DNA of 64,000 bases from Aaosphaeria pasadenensis (GCA_022813625.1 JAKLMB010000017.1:620001-684000); one strand, 5' to 3'; numbered from the stretch's first letter, positions 10,422 through 22,931 are shown. The notes: generated by a model from the letters alone, not told the origin. Numbers and translations are program-made.

Positions 10422-11338
10422 AGCGGAAACGACGTTTTCGGAGACCTGTGAAGCAATCGTGTGCTGTGTACCTGCACTCTCCCCGCCCACGGTTTCCCTC
10501 CGCCAGTCGGTATCAGATACGTTTCCCTATTCATTCTCTCCGAGAAGATCAAGATCGTCCCTACCGACAACGTCAACGGCCCGCCCGCTCGAGGTTAGAC
10601 TTGCAAAAGAATTGTTGCCATACGCTCAATGCGCGCGGATTCCCCCAAACCCCACCAGGTCAACATCCATTCCACACGCGCAATTGGGGAAATCACCGTA
10701 GGCTAGAAAAGCTACTTTTTCTGAGCACACCGCACGGGAAAACGCAAGACAGTACCCTGTCAGCGTTGTCGTCTATCAACATCCACCCACGTCAAAGGCA
10801 TTTTGCTGGGTAATTGCACCAGGGCGGGAGAAATCTCGCCCAGAAGCTACGGAAGTGATATGCCGCCCTCAAATTTTATGGGTAATTTGATATCGGCCGA
10901 GTCTGGAGACGAGCGCGGCGTGTAGCTTGGGCCTTCACGTTCAACGAGTTTTAGCCTTCCCGGTCTTATAGCAGGCGAATCGCTCGCACATCGAAGATCA
11001 AGCCAACATTAGAAGCGAACTATTACGTCCAAGTCATGACACAAGTTCAGCAAACTGTAGAATCATCCTACGTCCATTTGGGGGAAACCCTTGATCACAT
11101 GTTAAGGTGGCAGATTCGCATAGATGGAGAAGATTGGAAAGAAATTATATACCCCTGAAATAGATATAGGCTCGCAAGATATCCCATTGTGGAGGGAAAA
11201 AAATCCGAAGAAAAGCCTCACCCGCAGAGACATGATTCGCATACCATGACAGTGATTGTAGCCGCAATATGAACACTCCACTTCGAAGAGATATTTGCTG
11301 TGAGATACATCCAGGGATCAAGGGACAGGCAGGACCAC
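10422..11338. other. intergenic between convergent genes
   Basis: It contains the 3' flanks of the RRM-like gene and of the GH5 gene. The ORFs here are shadows or random. I see no RNA gene or repeat. Confidence 0.45.
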
Positions 11339-12809
11339 TCAGAAGTTTGTACATATCGCGCCAAACTTTCTATCTGTCAGGGGCTGGGGGAATATCCCGG
11401 CATCGATGAGTCGGAATGCGTCCCATTCACTCGCACCCTCCGTCTTGAAGTTCCACCAGATCCAGCCCTGTGTCTTTGTCTCAAACGCCGCCATTTGCGC
11501 CTCAATGAAGGCCCTGGTGTCTTCTTTGTAACTCTCGGGCCAGAGGTTGACATCGTTGACCCAGCCACAGTCTCCGACCCAGAAACTATCTCCGCCGAAT
11601 GACCCATCGTACCTGGCTCCCACGCCTCGACCGTTGAGATACTTGGCACAGTCTGTCATTGCCCCACTCCACTCCCCGACGAACGTCCACTTGTCGGCAC
11701 CATTGTAAGACTCGGCGTTGTTACAGACGAGTTGACGATGCTGCCATGGTGGCATGGCTACCAAGTCTGGCCTGAACACCTGGTACTCGTGATGGTCGAC
11801 AGCGACATTCTGTGCGTCGTTGTCCGAGGGAGTAAGGAACCCATTCCAGTTGTTGGGAGGTATGAATCCATCGTGAATGATGACAGGTGTCTTTGAGACT
11901 GTGCGGACTTGGTTGAACGCATCCCTGTAGAACTGCTGAACGACGCCTTTGTCCAATCTAGGGACCATGGGCTCGTTCAGCACTTGTATGCCAACCACCA
12001 CATCGTGATATCCAGGTTGTGCGTACTTGTCGGTAATGGCCTTGAGCACCTGAAGCGTTTGCTGTACAGTATTCGCCGTCGTCCAGCTGGGTCCTGGTGT
12101 ACGTTGACCAGAATTGTCAAATCCGTTCTGAGAACCAGGTGCACCATGTAGATCGATCAGAACCTTCAGACCTAAGCTCCTTGACCAGTCGATAGCAGCA
12201 TCCAGATATGGTGCGGCGCCAGAAACGTATGGTGTACCGAATGTGTCGTACGCCCAGAATCCAATCGGTATGCGGACTAGATTGAACCCAGATTGCGCGA
12301 TCTTGTTGAAGTCATGCCATGTTGCGAATGAATCCCAATGAGGTCGAAGAAGCTGAAGAGCGCGTTCGGGTCCTAATTTCTCGCCCATAGTGTACTCGTC
12401 AACGATATCATCGTGGCCGGTAGCTTCGAATAGTGAAGGTGTTATCCAGCTGCGATATTTGGTCAATTGAGTTCGTCTTCATTCAGTGCGTAGTTTGACT
12501 TACGGTTCGAGAACAAGCCATCCGCCAATATTTACACCTCTGATTTTCTCAGATCCCCAATTAAACGCGACACCGCGTGTATTTCTGTATAATCCATCAG
12601 TTATCACTTGTGTCTTCCACGCTGCGCCGTTGCCTGTGCTTGCTGGCAATCACTGAACGTGAAGTGAACATGTCGATAAGGCTAACAGGAACCAATTATC
12701 CCCAAGTCAAGCTCAACAGCATTTCACGAATATCATCAACTTACACAGCAGGTACGGCCAGGCCTGTGCCGACAACCAGTAAGATCGACAAAACCTTTTG
12801 TAGTATCAT
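11339..12809 (-). CDS. secreted GH5 exo-beta-1,3-glucanase
   Basis: Three exons: 12745-12809, 12504-12584 and 11339-12449, with introns of 160 and 54 nt, giving 418 aa. Exon 1 encodes a signal peptide (MILQKVLSILLVVGTGLAVP). Splicing then yields RGVNIGGWLVLEP joined to WITPSLFEATG, the classic start of fungal EXG1-type GH5_9 enzymes. DLHGAPGSQNG is present. The acid/base Glu is about 208 in VLNEP, and the nucleophile Glu is about 308 in VGEWSG. Such enzymes release glucose from beta-1,3-glucan in the cell wall or medium, for wall remodelling or glucan use. There is no C-terminal membrane anchor or GPI signal, so a soluble secreted protein is expected. The exon 1-2 junction is the least certain part. 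Confidence 0.93.
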
Positions 12810-13892
12810 ATTTCCCCTGTCGTATGTATATTGGAAAAAGCAAAGATGAACAGTAAAGTAAGATGTGATGATGAAGTGTGTGAAGGGGCCAGAGGAATGA
12901 AGAGTGAGGTGAAATAGCTAGTGGAAGTAAACAAACAAATGAACCACGTTCACTGGTGAACACGTTAGGCAGGGATGAAGTGAACGTTCTGGCTCGGTCG
13001 TGCTTTCCCTTGCTTCGGATGTCAACCACGTAGCTGGGTGGTTGAACTTACCCTTACGTCTGGAAAAGGCCATCATTGTGTTTTGACTCGCGGATTTACT
13101 CGAGATGGTCTGGATTTGGCAGACTGAGAGGCCCACGAATGTGGGATTTCGGATAGTTGTTCCGGCTGGGGTTGCACTGGCACTTGATACATCACTTCTT
13201 AGAAGTGAGAGCACATCAAGCACCAGACGAACATGTGAGAAGCTCAGACACCCACGTTGCTCATCCTAGAAGACGGGAGTGAAGTGCTTGTTCAATTGCA
13301 AACACCCGAGACGTGTTATGATGTGTCTATGTGGGTAGATGCGTTGGTCGAAATCACTCTACAAACCGTGCCTGTAGCACAGTCCAGACTTGGCCAGTGG
13401 AGGGGAACAACGACCAACTGTTTCTTTTCTTCAAAGTCTTCAAAAGTGTGACGATGAAAGCTCACCGTTGCTAAAACAAATAAGACAAGCACAATTTGAT
13501 CATGGATATGATTCTATAGAAACGGATTGATGTACATGAACGTTCACACGCTGTAGAATCTTAAGCCTCGAATGGGGCCAATATACAACATCTGCCCTAT
13601 AGAAGACAAAGATGTGATTGAGTCATTTTGCTAGACATAGCAATGGATCAAACGATAGTCTCGGTAATGAAGCCTCACGCATGATCTCTCTTACTTTCAT
13701 AGCATAGCTCTGTTATATTTCACCCTACGATGCAATTGATACTAGAAGCATGTGTCTGGAAAATCAGATCTGCAAACAAAGCAAACCTCCGTCTGACTGC
13801 CTGGAACGCCCCGAATGCCGCTGAAGACACATGGAAAACATGAAGAATAAATAGCCGATACTCTGGGTGATGTTGACGAAGGAAGAGCGCGT
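12810..13892. other. intergenic: GH5 promoter and RAD50 3' flank
   Basis: Both flanking genes read leftward. About 140-175 bp upstream of the GH5 ATG lies a group of GTGAAC half-sites (separate entry). The remainder, with short ORFs at 12918-13223 and 13257-13451, shows no protein-like composition. Confidence 0.45.
12948..12961. promoter_or_regulatory. GTTCAC-tg-GTGAAC inverted repeat in the GH5 promoter
   Basis: Six-base arms are separated by two bases, with a further GTGAAC half-site at about 12980-12985. It is about 140 bp upstream of the GH5 start codon, where a dimeric regulator could bind. No specific factor can be named. Confidence 0.35.
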
Positions 13893-16800
13893 TTATACAA
13901 CCTCTGAAATGCTTTGTTGCTCAATCTTGGAGGTCTGGTTCTCATTTCGATCCACCCGCCAATAGATATCCGCAAAATCTCCACAATTCATCTCCCTCAA
14001 AAACTGTTCGTCGTGGGTAATAACGATCAATTGGAAGTTGGCTTGTCTTCGGCGAACCTTGATGATCTCAGATAAAGAACGAGCAAGGCCTTGGATGTTT
14101 TGCTGATCAAGGTTTGTGGTTGGTTCGTCCAGGGCGATGAGACCACAATTGGTGCCGAAACATTCGGCCAAAGCAAGTCGAATGACGATACTTGCAAGAA
14201 CCTTCTGTCCCGCACTGCAACGGCCTCGCATATCCATTTCAGTCTCCTGTTTGACCATGACGACGCGGTAGTTATAGGAACGATTGCCTTTTGCAGTCTC
14301 GTTGTCGGATCGAATTCTGATTGTATCGACATCGGTTCCTTGGTATGCATTCTTCCATAGCTCCTCCGCAATGCGGTTGATCTCCTCCATTTTCAGCGTG
14401 TGGTATTTCATGATCGCCTTGTCCAAAGCGCCGCCATACCGTCCAAGATCCTCCACTGCCGCCTTTGTCGTCTCAACCTTGATATGAGCTTCGCGATACT
14501 TGAGAGCAGCATCTTGGTATTCAGTCTTCCACTCCTCGATTAGCTCAGCTAATTGATCGTCTTTAGTCTTGAGCGTTGCGTATATGGCTGCTTTCTCGGT
14601 GCTCAGACGGTTCCATTCGTTTCGCCATCGCTCTCCATCCCGCTCGTATCGCTCCTTATCATTCTCGGCGTTCTGAGATTCTAATTCCCGGATCTCATTG
14701 CGGAGTCCTTGGAGAGACGCTTTGGCCTTGCGGTAATGAAGATTGTCGCTGATAGATCGTTTGGTATTATCAGTATCGCGGAGGGTGTCTTCGATCTTTT
14801 TCACTTGTCGAGTGACGCTAAGAATTTCTTCATCCATCCGCTCAAGATCATCATTGAGACTCTGCATCTCCGCTTGCGTTCTGGCAAGTTGTTGCGGCCC
14901 CTTCCGGTCGATATATGCATTGATGATCTGGTCAGTCTCGCGCAACAGACGCACAGTGTCCGATAACCGTGAGGCTTCCTCCTGCAAGCGGTTATTCCGC
15001 TCTGAAGTACGGCGCTCGACGCTCTCATATGCTATCTCCGCCTGCTCTATTTGAGGGGTTAGACTTTGGATTTCCTGGTCATTCTTACGAATTATCTCCC
15101 ATTGATCGTTGTTGTGCGTTCTTAATTCCTCTATGCGATCTGCAAGAGCACGCTTTTCCTTGAGTATAGTTTGGGCGCTGCTCAACTCTGCGTTGACATC
15201 CCTGATCTTGACCTCCAGGTTGTGAATGAGGTTCCGCGACTTTTCCCGCTCCATCGTGAGTTGGCCCAATGTTGTTTTTGCTGCCCTGGCTTCTTCACTG
15301 ATTTTCTTCAGTTCTGCTTGAATCGCATCGATACCACGAGACAAGCCAGCTGCCTTTTGCTTTTCCGTCAGAGTCTGGATCTTTTTAACGAGCTCCTGCT
15401 CCTGCTGCCAATAGCTCGTGATTGACCGTACATCCTTAGACAAGGATTCAATGTTCTGCTTCTCCGACTGCAATTCGTGGATGATTCCGTCGTGCTCTTC
15501 TAGTTGTCTATTGATAGCATTGCGTTCCGAGGTCACCGCTCCTAATTCCGATTGAATAGCTGGAAGCTCGAGGTCTCGCAAGCGGACGGCCAGATCATAG
15601 CTCGGTTTTGCACTGCGTGCCGTTTCCAGTTGAGCGAACAATTCGTCAACATTATCTATGGTCTGCGCGTTCTTCTGGGCCTTGTCAATGATGCCCTCGA
15701 TACTCGCAATGAAGCCTGCTCTCGAGAAATGTTGGGCTTTGTTGTCTTGCAATGACCTTCTGCAGAGGCGACAGACATCGTCATCCTGAGCTGTCTTCAG
15801 GCAAGATCGCATATAATCAACCTGTGCCTGGAATTTGGCCTGATCTGTGGTTGACATTTCGTAATCTCTTTCAAGGTTCTCCAGATATTCATCGAACTCG
15901 GAAATGTCGTCCTGGCCAATGGCATCGCGAACGATTTTCTCGTATTTTTGAAGATCTGAACGTTTCTTCTTCTGGTCGGATTCTAACGATGACATTCTGA
16001 AGTTAATCTTGTCAAGCTTGGTCTGGGCTACATCGCGTCGCTGTTCGGCTTCCCTGACCTTCTCGCCCTTTCCGTCAACCACCTGGTCGAACGACGTTTG
16101 TAAAGTGGCTGCATCCCAATTGGAATCGATAAGCTCCGACAATTTTGCACCATGAACTTTCGTCATGGTCGCTAGACCGTGTTTTGCTCCTTTCAACTCA
16201 TCTTGCGCGTAGTCAATTTGCGCCGAATCTCGTGCCAGTCGAGTAGCATCGACGAGCTCGGTGTCTAGACGTTCTTTTGTGATGTCGAGATTCCGCACGA
16301 TGCCGTCAGCTTCTTGGATACGAGCATCGAATCTGTTAGTCTCTGCCTCGTCAATTGCGGTTTTCAGTCGCTTCTCGGTCTCTTGTTTTCTCTCGTTCAG
16401 GGTAGCCTCGCCACCTTCATCGATCTTTATCTGATCTAGCGACCGCTGAAAGCCCGAGATTTTGGCATCGTTGGACGTGGTTTGGGCACGCGAAATTTCT
16501 TTACTCTGAACGAGGGCCGATTTGCGTTCATTGAGTTGGTTGACTGCCTTTTGGGCATTTCGCAATTCTTCCTGAGCCTCCGTTCGAGCTCGTTCAAGTG
16601 CTCGACTCTGATCTCTTGATAGCTTATCCAGGATCTCAATGAACTCCTGGGCCTGCTTTCCCGTTACTTCGTAATCGTAACCGCGAATGCCATGACGTTT
16701 TGACCCTTGTTGAACGAGCGTTTCCCTCTTCTCAATCTGACGCTCATGTTCTTCCTTCTGCGCCTCATATTTTCCGATTTCTGATTGTTTCAGGCCCAAT

Positions 16801-17942
16801 GATCTGCGAATATCTTCCTGGTCATGCTTGACTTTAGCATATTGCGCACGCAGAGTCTCCTGTTGCTTCTCATATACTCCCACGCGCTCTTCGTACTTCT
16901 CAAGCATTGATTCAAGTTCTTCTTCGCTTTCTGCCATTTGCTTCAGATTATGTTCCAGCGATTTAACGCTCTGTAAATTGGCTTCCAGGGTTATCCGTTT
17001 GCCGTTGAGCTGTGCTACAACTTGCTCGAACTTGGCGGCATGCGCGAATGAGTCTTTGGTTTGGATCTCGGCTTCTTCAGCCTGTCGCTCTACAGTCTCT
17101 GCTTTGTCATGTAATTCGGTGATCTGGTCATACAGATCAGCCTGTCGCTTCTCTGAGCGATCGCCCTTGTCCTTGTCTTCTTTGGCGTGTTGCTCGATGA
17201 TCTTCATTTTCCCCAGCTCTTCATTTTGCTTCTTCCGCAGTACCTTGATGTTTTCAATCGCTTTGGTGTATTTCTGGGCTTCGAAGATCTCGTCAAACTT
17301 CTTCTTGAGCACCGAAGGTTCGCTCATAGGCCATAAGCTCTCGTCTTGGTGACAGAAGATGACATTCTCTAGAACAGCTTTAGAAACACCAAGGTACTGT
17401 GGAATGATCTGATCAAGCTCGGCCACTCGTGTTGAGACAGATGTTTTTTCGCCGTCCTTGTGAATCATGAGGGAGCCTTCCAGCGCCTTTTGGCTTCGTG
17501 TGGTCTTCTTCATTGTTAGTAGCAAACGGCGGGACACCACCATACGAGCTCCTGACGTAGATCGAAATGACATCTTGACTTCTGCCATGACCTCCTTCTC
17601 GCCGGCAAGCTGACACGTAGTTAGCATAATAGTTTAGTAGGGCTAGAGCCTTGAGCTCGATCTTGATACACCTACCTTCGGGTCGTGAATGAATGCTCCG
17701 CCGGTTTTGCTGTTGGGAGGCAGCTCGCCAGTTGTAGCATATTTGAGGCATTCGATGATAGTCTGTAAAGGGAGGTTAGGCCATAAAACATTGCACGAAA
17801 CTTTTCTGTTCTATCTTACTGTCTTTCCAGAACCGTTCCACCCTACGATCAGAGTAAGTGGCCCAGTGAAGTGTATCGACTGAGACTTTTTGTCGCTGAA
17901 TGAGCGGATGCCCAGGATACTCATTTTGTCGATCTTAGACAT
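13893..17942 (-). CDS. RAD50: Rad50, ABC-type ATPase of the Mre11 complex
   Basis: Three exons: 17820-17942, 17676-17762 and 13893-17609, with introns of 57 and 66 nt, both in phase 0, giving 1308 aa (yeast Rad50 is about 1312). Walker A GWNGSGKT is at residues 34-41. The N-terminal ATPase half continues through GGAFIHDPK and the Q-loop region. Two long coiled-coil arms flank the zinc hook CRLC at 683-686. The C-terminal half carries the ABC signature CSAGQK (about 1200), Walker [13 protein letters not shown] (about 1225) and the H-loop ITHDEQF. Rad50 tethers and processes DNA ends with Mre11 and Nbs1/Xrs2 in break repair, telomere maintenance and checkpoint signalling in the nucleus. It is divergent from wc-2 across about 430 bp. 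All key residues are intact. Confidence 0.98.
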
Positions 17943-18369
17943 TCTGCCGGCTATGCACTGCTTCGCGCAGGCCTACGAACAGTATCACTACGCACAATGG
18001 CAACCCTCTCAGAAGTTGTGGTTGAATCGAAGATAAGAGTTGTACATGAAGAGGTAGTTGTAGGTCGTGACTTTTAAAGTTCCAAGTCCTGTCGCTGCCT
18101 TGACGCGCCACCTAAAGAACCCCAGTCGATACCACTACGCGGACTCACGTGACGCCAAGCATGTCTGATGTAACGAATTGCCATAGGATCACCGATGGCC
18201 AGGGCTCTACCGACTAGAGATGTCGACGAAGATAGACCGGCCATAGTGAAACGATGCACCCGTCGCTCACGCTTCCCACGCCAGATAGTAGACCCTCATT
18301 TTCACGACCTCACTTGCATAAGCTTCGCCTAAATATCACTATTCTGCGTTCCCATGGTCGCAGTTAGCC
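17943..18369. promoter_or_regulatory. shared divergent promoter of RAD50 and wc-2
   Basis: The two start codons are 427 bp apart and point away from each other. GATA cores occur at about 18030 (AGATAAG), 18231 and 18284, the kind of site bound by white-collar complexes. An ACGCG box near 18102 resembles cell-cycle (MCB) elements. Whether any of these is functional is not shown by the sequence. Confidence 0.5.
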
Positions 18370-19936
18370 ATGTACCAAAATGGCGGTTCACTCCCCGCTG
18401 AAGTGAGTCGTCTTCCATGTCTCTCTGTGGGTGCCTCAAATTCGAACCATGCTGATCCAGGGCTTTCTCATAGATGGCAAGCCTTGCGCCGCCTCCTATT
18501 CCGAACCTGACCACCGACCAAGGCACTGGACTGGTGCCTGGTCTCGATGTCGATATGATGGGGATAGACCTCGCTCAAATGGATCCAGACGTTCAGAACC
18601 CCGCCTCCCAAGCCTCCTTCGCCCAGTTCGCATCTCAACAACAGTCGATGCAACAAGGCCTCCCTGCGGACGGGTCCGGGGATGCCTTTGCTCTTACACA
18701 GGACGCAAGTGGGACTGGAGCAGGTGCAGGACCGCTACCCACAGGCTTTGGTGCACCAAGCTTGAACCCCTCAGGAAGCACTCTCACGGAGTTCACAAAG
18801 AGAAGGAATTGGTCCCAGCGAGTGCTGGAAGAATTACGGGACTTCTTGCACATATTGACACCGGATGGCAGGATTATCTACGTTTCGCCGTCGTGCAAGG
18901 CTCTGACCGGATACGAACCGTCACAGTTGATCAACCGCTTCATTGGCGAATTCATACACCCCGACGATAGCGGCATATTCGTGAAAGAATTCAACGAGTC
19001 CATCGCGACCGGCCATCCACTACGCTTTTTCTACCGTTTTCGTAAGATGGACGAGTCTTGGATCATTTTCGAATCTCATGGACACCCCCACTTGAGCCAT
19101 AACGAACCGACGCAACCCTTTCTTCCTCCTGGTCACAACTGTCGCGGATTTTTCATGATGTCTCGACCGTATCCTACAAAAAATGCCGCGCTATTAGATT
19201 CCTTCCTGGAACACAAGATCGAGAATGAGAGGCTCATGAAGCGGATAGCAGAGCTGAAACGTGAGGAACAAGAGGAGACAGAAGGACAGGACAGGCCGTG
19301 GGTGCAGAAGCCGGATGGAACATCCATTACAGTCTCAGAATCGCACGGTCAAACAGAGAGTGATAACCAGTCTGCGGCATACATTGCTATGCCGCCGCCA
19401 GCGAAGCCGGTCATTTCCAATACTGCTCTCACCCGGCAAAATCTCGACGAAGCACTCGCGGCCAGCAAGCCAGACAGTATTAACGATAAGATGGCACGTT
19501 ACGAAGGGGCGACACATCTAGAGACGATTGAAATGCTCACTGGTCTGCGATATCGGGATGGGGAGCGATCGCAGGGCATCAGTACCGGTGACGCCAGCCC
19601 ATTGCTCATTCGCGGAGATGCTGGCATTCAGATATCTCTTGACCGGGACGGCAGAAGTTCGTCGGACAAGAAAAAGAAGCTGAAAATCGCCGATGAATAT
19701 GTTTGTACAGACTGCGGCACCCTGGATTCACCAGAGTGGAGAAAGGGTCCGAACGGACCTAAAACGCTATGCAACGCTTGCGGATGTGAGTATTCCCCTA
19801 TTCCTCAAAATATATCATACTGATTGTAATAGTACGTTGGGCGAAGAAGGAGAAGAAAAAACAAACCAACTCCAGTGGTGGTGGAACACATCACACCCCT
19901 GGAATGCCGATGCATACCAGCACGAACAGTAGCTGA
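18370..19936 (+). CDS. wc-2: White collar-2 (PAS + GATA zinc finger)
   Basis: Favoured model: exons 18370-18402, 18474-19785 and 19833-19936, with introns of 71 and 47 nt, giving 482 aa. The 11-codon first exon ([11 protein letters not shown]) joins in frame at a GTGAGT donor and a CATAG acceptor directly before a second ATG at 18474. The alternative start there gives 471 aa. A Gln/Ala/Gly-rich N-terminus is followed by a single PAS domain (about 131-216, [20 protein letters not shown]) and a GATA finger, C-x2-C-x18-C-x2-C, at Cys422, 425, 444 and 447. The last intron splits the finger and yields [17 protein letters not shown]-2 is the obligate partner of the LOV photoreceptor WC-1 in blue-light and circadian transcription. 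It is divergent from RAD50. Confidence 0.95.
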
Positions 19937-21059
19937 AGTCACTCGGACTTATGTTTGTAACAGTAGAGCAAGCTAAAGTTCCGTCATCGTCACGAGGAGG
20001 ACTTAGCGGTCGCCTGGCACAATTTCAGACGGAAGAGTGCGACTCGAACATGCTTGGGAGGATCGTTTGCTACTTTTTGTTCCGCATATCTCGACTTCCT
20101 CATGCACCACTAGATTCGAGGCCTTGTGCCTGCATAGCTTTACCTGCCTTATCATGACGGCGTTGAAGGGGTTCGAGGAGTTTTGACCATGGTAAAACAC
20201 ATTTGGGACGCGATTCTGAGCATTTTCTCTGCTATGATTTATTACGGCGCAATGCTACGGGTAGATGATACCACCCTGCAGGCGATTTTGAAGTACATTC
20301 ACTTGTTGTATCCGCAAATATTTTTCTCTACTATGTAGGTACGTATATACCAGTTTCACGTGCAATGATGTAGGCCTCTTAGAACGTAGTTCGATGGTGA
20401 CGTTTGTGCATGCAGATCTCCGACACTAAACCAAGGTCTGTCTCCCTTGGAAGAACTGGGTTCGCTGGCCTTCGTGACGGTCGGTTTGTGGCTGTGGCTA
20501 TGCTACTGGAAGTCAACAAGGGAAACACGAACGGCATTTGGAATCTTCAAACCTCAGGTCTTGTGTCGGGATCGCCGCTGATCAGTTTGTGCCGTCAATA
20601 AGCAGAGCACAGAGGAGAGAAGCCGAATGATCGAAGCAAGTCTAGACGTTTTTCGAAGGTGGAAGACCCTTCTGCACCGCCACACATGAGATTGTGGCGA
20701 GTGCAGCTATACCTGATTGGGAAGGCATGCATGACGTATCAATTAAGCGCCCGCGATTCAAACATCAGGACGAGACGCTTGGCTGCTGCTGCTTTGCGTG
20801 CAGTGCGTGCCCATAAAACCGTCCTCATGCAGCACTGGGCATACAAAAATAGCCAAATCTTCACCCCTCATATCCCGTTCTATTTTCATTCCCATTCCCT
20901 TTTCTTCCTAATCTTCTCCTGTCCCCTCCTCTTCTCTCCTCCTTATATCACCTTACCTACGTGATAGTTCTGTTTCACCGTCTTCAACACCTCTAAACAC
21001 ACGAGACTCTCGGCCCCGCAGCACTCCAACCCCTTGTTGAGTACGCAACCGTCTGCATC
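19937..21059. other. intergenic
   Basis: It holds the wc-2 3' UTR and the promoter of the 21060 gene. A pyrimidine-rich tract at about 20860-20950 looks like the 5' leader of the latter. No supported ORF or RNA gene is present. Confidence 0.45.
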
Positions 21060-22640
21060 ATGAGCAGCCAAAGCGACCCCCGTCTCCTCTACTCGATCGG
21101 AGGCATCAGAGCCTACCATATCCAGCAGGGCGAGGAATCCCCTCTTACGCCGTCTGGCGGGCAAACACTGTCGTTGTTGATGGTCCCTACCAATTCGCCT
21201 TTCGCTGGCCTGAGCAACGCACAGGGTCAGAACGAAGCTCCGGAAGAGGACTTCTATCTACACTTGAACCTTCCTCCTGAGCTTGACCTCCCTCTCCCCG
21301 CGACCACGCAAATCTACCACCAGCCTCCGCGAAGCTATCTAATTCCAAGATGGGACCTCGGTCCCGAGAGCGGAGCGTTCACAAGGATCGAGTTCCCATC
21401 GCTGGGCAAAGGTTCTGGTTCTGTCACCCAAGAGGACGTTGACACATTCGAGACTATTCTCGCACAGTGCACGGCGTTCTTGGAACGCGCACAGGCACCT
21501 GTACCGTCCAAGGGCGCACCCAAAGCATATAACCCCGCCGATTATGCCCCAGGAGAGGGCTACATTGGCAATGACAGAGGAGGCGAGATTGTATTGATCG
21601 ACGAGGACAACGGGAGTGTCGTGGGTGAACTGGCAGAGGGAGCTTTGATTGTCGAGGACCCCAAGATTAAACACGGCTCGAAAGGTTGGTTAAACTTGCT
21701 CTCTGGTGTGATTTCTTTTCTTACTAACGCAGGCCAAGATCCCGTGGAGATTGTCGTATCCCCCGACGGCAAGCGGATCGATATCAAGCCCATGGACGAG
21801 GACTACCTGTCACTGGCCCGCCACCCTGCATACAAGGAGTCAGGCCTGGTTCAGAATGCCGCGGCCGCCTCCCGACTCATCGTGACCGGGTCCAGCTACC
21901 TCAGCAACCTGATGGTCTCTGGGGCAGAGGGTTTCATGAATAAGACCAAGCCGAACGAGAAGCCCATGGTGTTCCAGGCGACCACCCACGAGCGCGTCCG
22001 CAAGATCAACAACTTCACCTATGGCGTCGCTGGGTTCTCCGCCAAAACGGTCGGACAGGTGACCAAGTACGCACAAAACATCGGCGCAGGCATGGCGGGG
22101 AAGAAAGCGAAGCATTCCAAGAGTATGAACCCGGACGGCACTCCCAATACCACGTACAAGCCTGGTCTCCTGAACAAGTCGATGATAGCGTTCTCGACTG
22201 TCGCGGACGGCATCGCGCATTCGGGAAAGACGCTACTGACGCACGGCGGCGCCGCGGCGTCTGCCGCTGTTGGACACAGATACGGATCCGAAGCTGGTAG
22301 CATCGCTGGCGACCTCGCAGGGGGTGTCAAGAACGTCGGACTCGTCTATATTGATGTTACCGGCGTATCCAGGCGGGCTGTCATCAAATCAGTCGCTAAG
22401 GGCATGGTCGTCGGAAGAGTCAAGGGCGGAGGCCAAGTCGTCGTTGGCGGAGGGGATGGTGGCGAGATTCCCGCCGAGTTCAAGAAGAACGGCGAGTCGA
22501 ACACTGGTGTCCCGTCGAATCAAACACCCGGCGTTGCTGGTCAGATCGGGTATGGCAATGCCGCACCCCCAAGCTATAAGTCTGGTGTTGGAGAGTCAAT
22601 CCAAGGCCAGCCCGCCTACTACCCGCCAGAGAAGCGATAA
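21060..22640 (+). CDS. senescence/spartin-domain protein
   Basis: The frame is open for 526 codons, but a 48-nt intron at 21685-21732 is likely: GTTGGT donor, perfect TACTAAC branch, CGCAG acceptor, length divisible by three, no stop. Splicing joins HGSKG to QDPVEIVV and gives 510 aa. The N-terminal part (residues 1-230) has beta-rich segments such as RLLYSIGGIRAYHI. Residues about 250-430 match the plant-type senescence/spartin C-terminal domain: repeated Gly/Ala-rich amphipathic helices, SRLIVTGSSYLSNLMVSGAE and VGHRYGSEAGSIAGDLAGG. Spartin relatives associate with lipid droplets and endosomal membranes. That role here is inference. The tail is Gly/Pro-rich and probably disordered. There is no signal peptide. 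Confidence 0.82.
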   Translation: MSSQSDPRLLYSIGGIRAYHIQQGEESPLTPSGGQTLSLLMVPTNSPFAGLSNAQGQNEAPEEDFYLHLNLPPELDLPLPATTQIYHQPPRSYLIPRWDLGPESGAFTRIEFPSLGKGSGSVTQEDVDTFETILAQCTAFLERAQAPVPSKGAPKAYNPADYAPGEGYIGNDRGGEIVLIDEDNGSVVGELAEGALIVEDPKIKHGSKGWLNLLSGVISFLTNAGQDPVEIVVSPDGKRIDIKPMDEDYLSLARHPAYKESGLVQNAAAASRLIVTGSSYLSNLMVSGAEGFMNKTKPNEKPMVFQATTHERVRKINNFTYGVAGFSAKTVGQVTKYAQNIGAGMAGKKAKHSKSMNPDGTPNTTYKPGLLNKSMIAFSTVADGIAHSGKTLLTHGGAAASAAVGHRYGSEAGSIAGDLAGGVKNVGLVYIDVTGVSRRAVIKSVAKGMVVGRVKGGGQVVVGGGDGGEIPAEFKKNGESNTGVPSNQTPGVAGQIGYGNAAPPSYKSGVGESIQGQPAYYPPEKR

Positions 22641-22911
22641 ACGATATGATTGTGGCTCCCGGAGGGTTGCGATGGTTGGACTCATTTAACGAGAAATGAT
22701 TTGTTTTGATACCCTTTTAATAACGAAGGAGGACAACGGTGTGTCAGAGAGAGTGGTCGTCGTAGGAAAAGGGCTTGTATGCAGGACGACTCCGAACCCC
22801 TCTACATTTTCTTATCGGATTGGATTTTAATGTTTAAGTTCCAATGTTTCCCTTTCCTCTACGGCGGTTTTGTATTCTGCTTTTCGATTCGGATTTCTTG
22901 CATCACAGCGG

Positions 22912-22931
22912 GGCAGGCAGGCAGGCAGGCA
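22912..22931. repeat. GGCA tetranucleotide microsatellite, 5 copies
   Basis: Five uninterrupted GGCA units lie about 270 bp after the stop of the senescence-domain gene. Confidence 0.9.
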
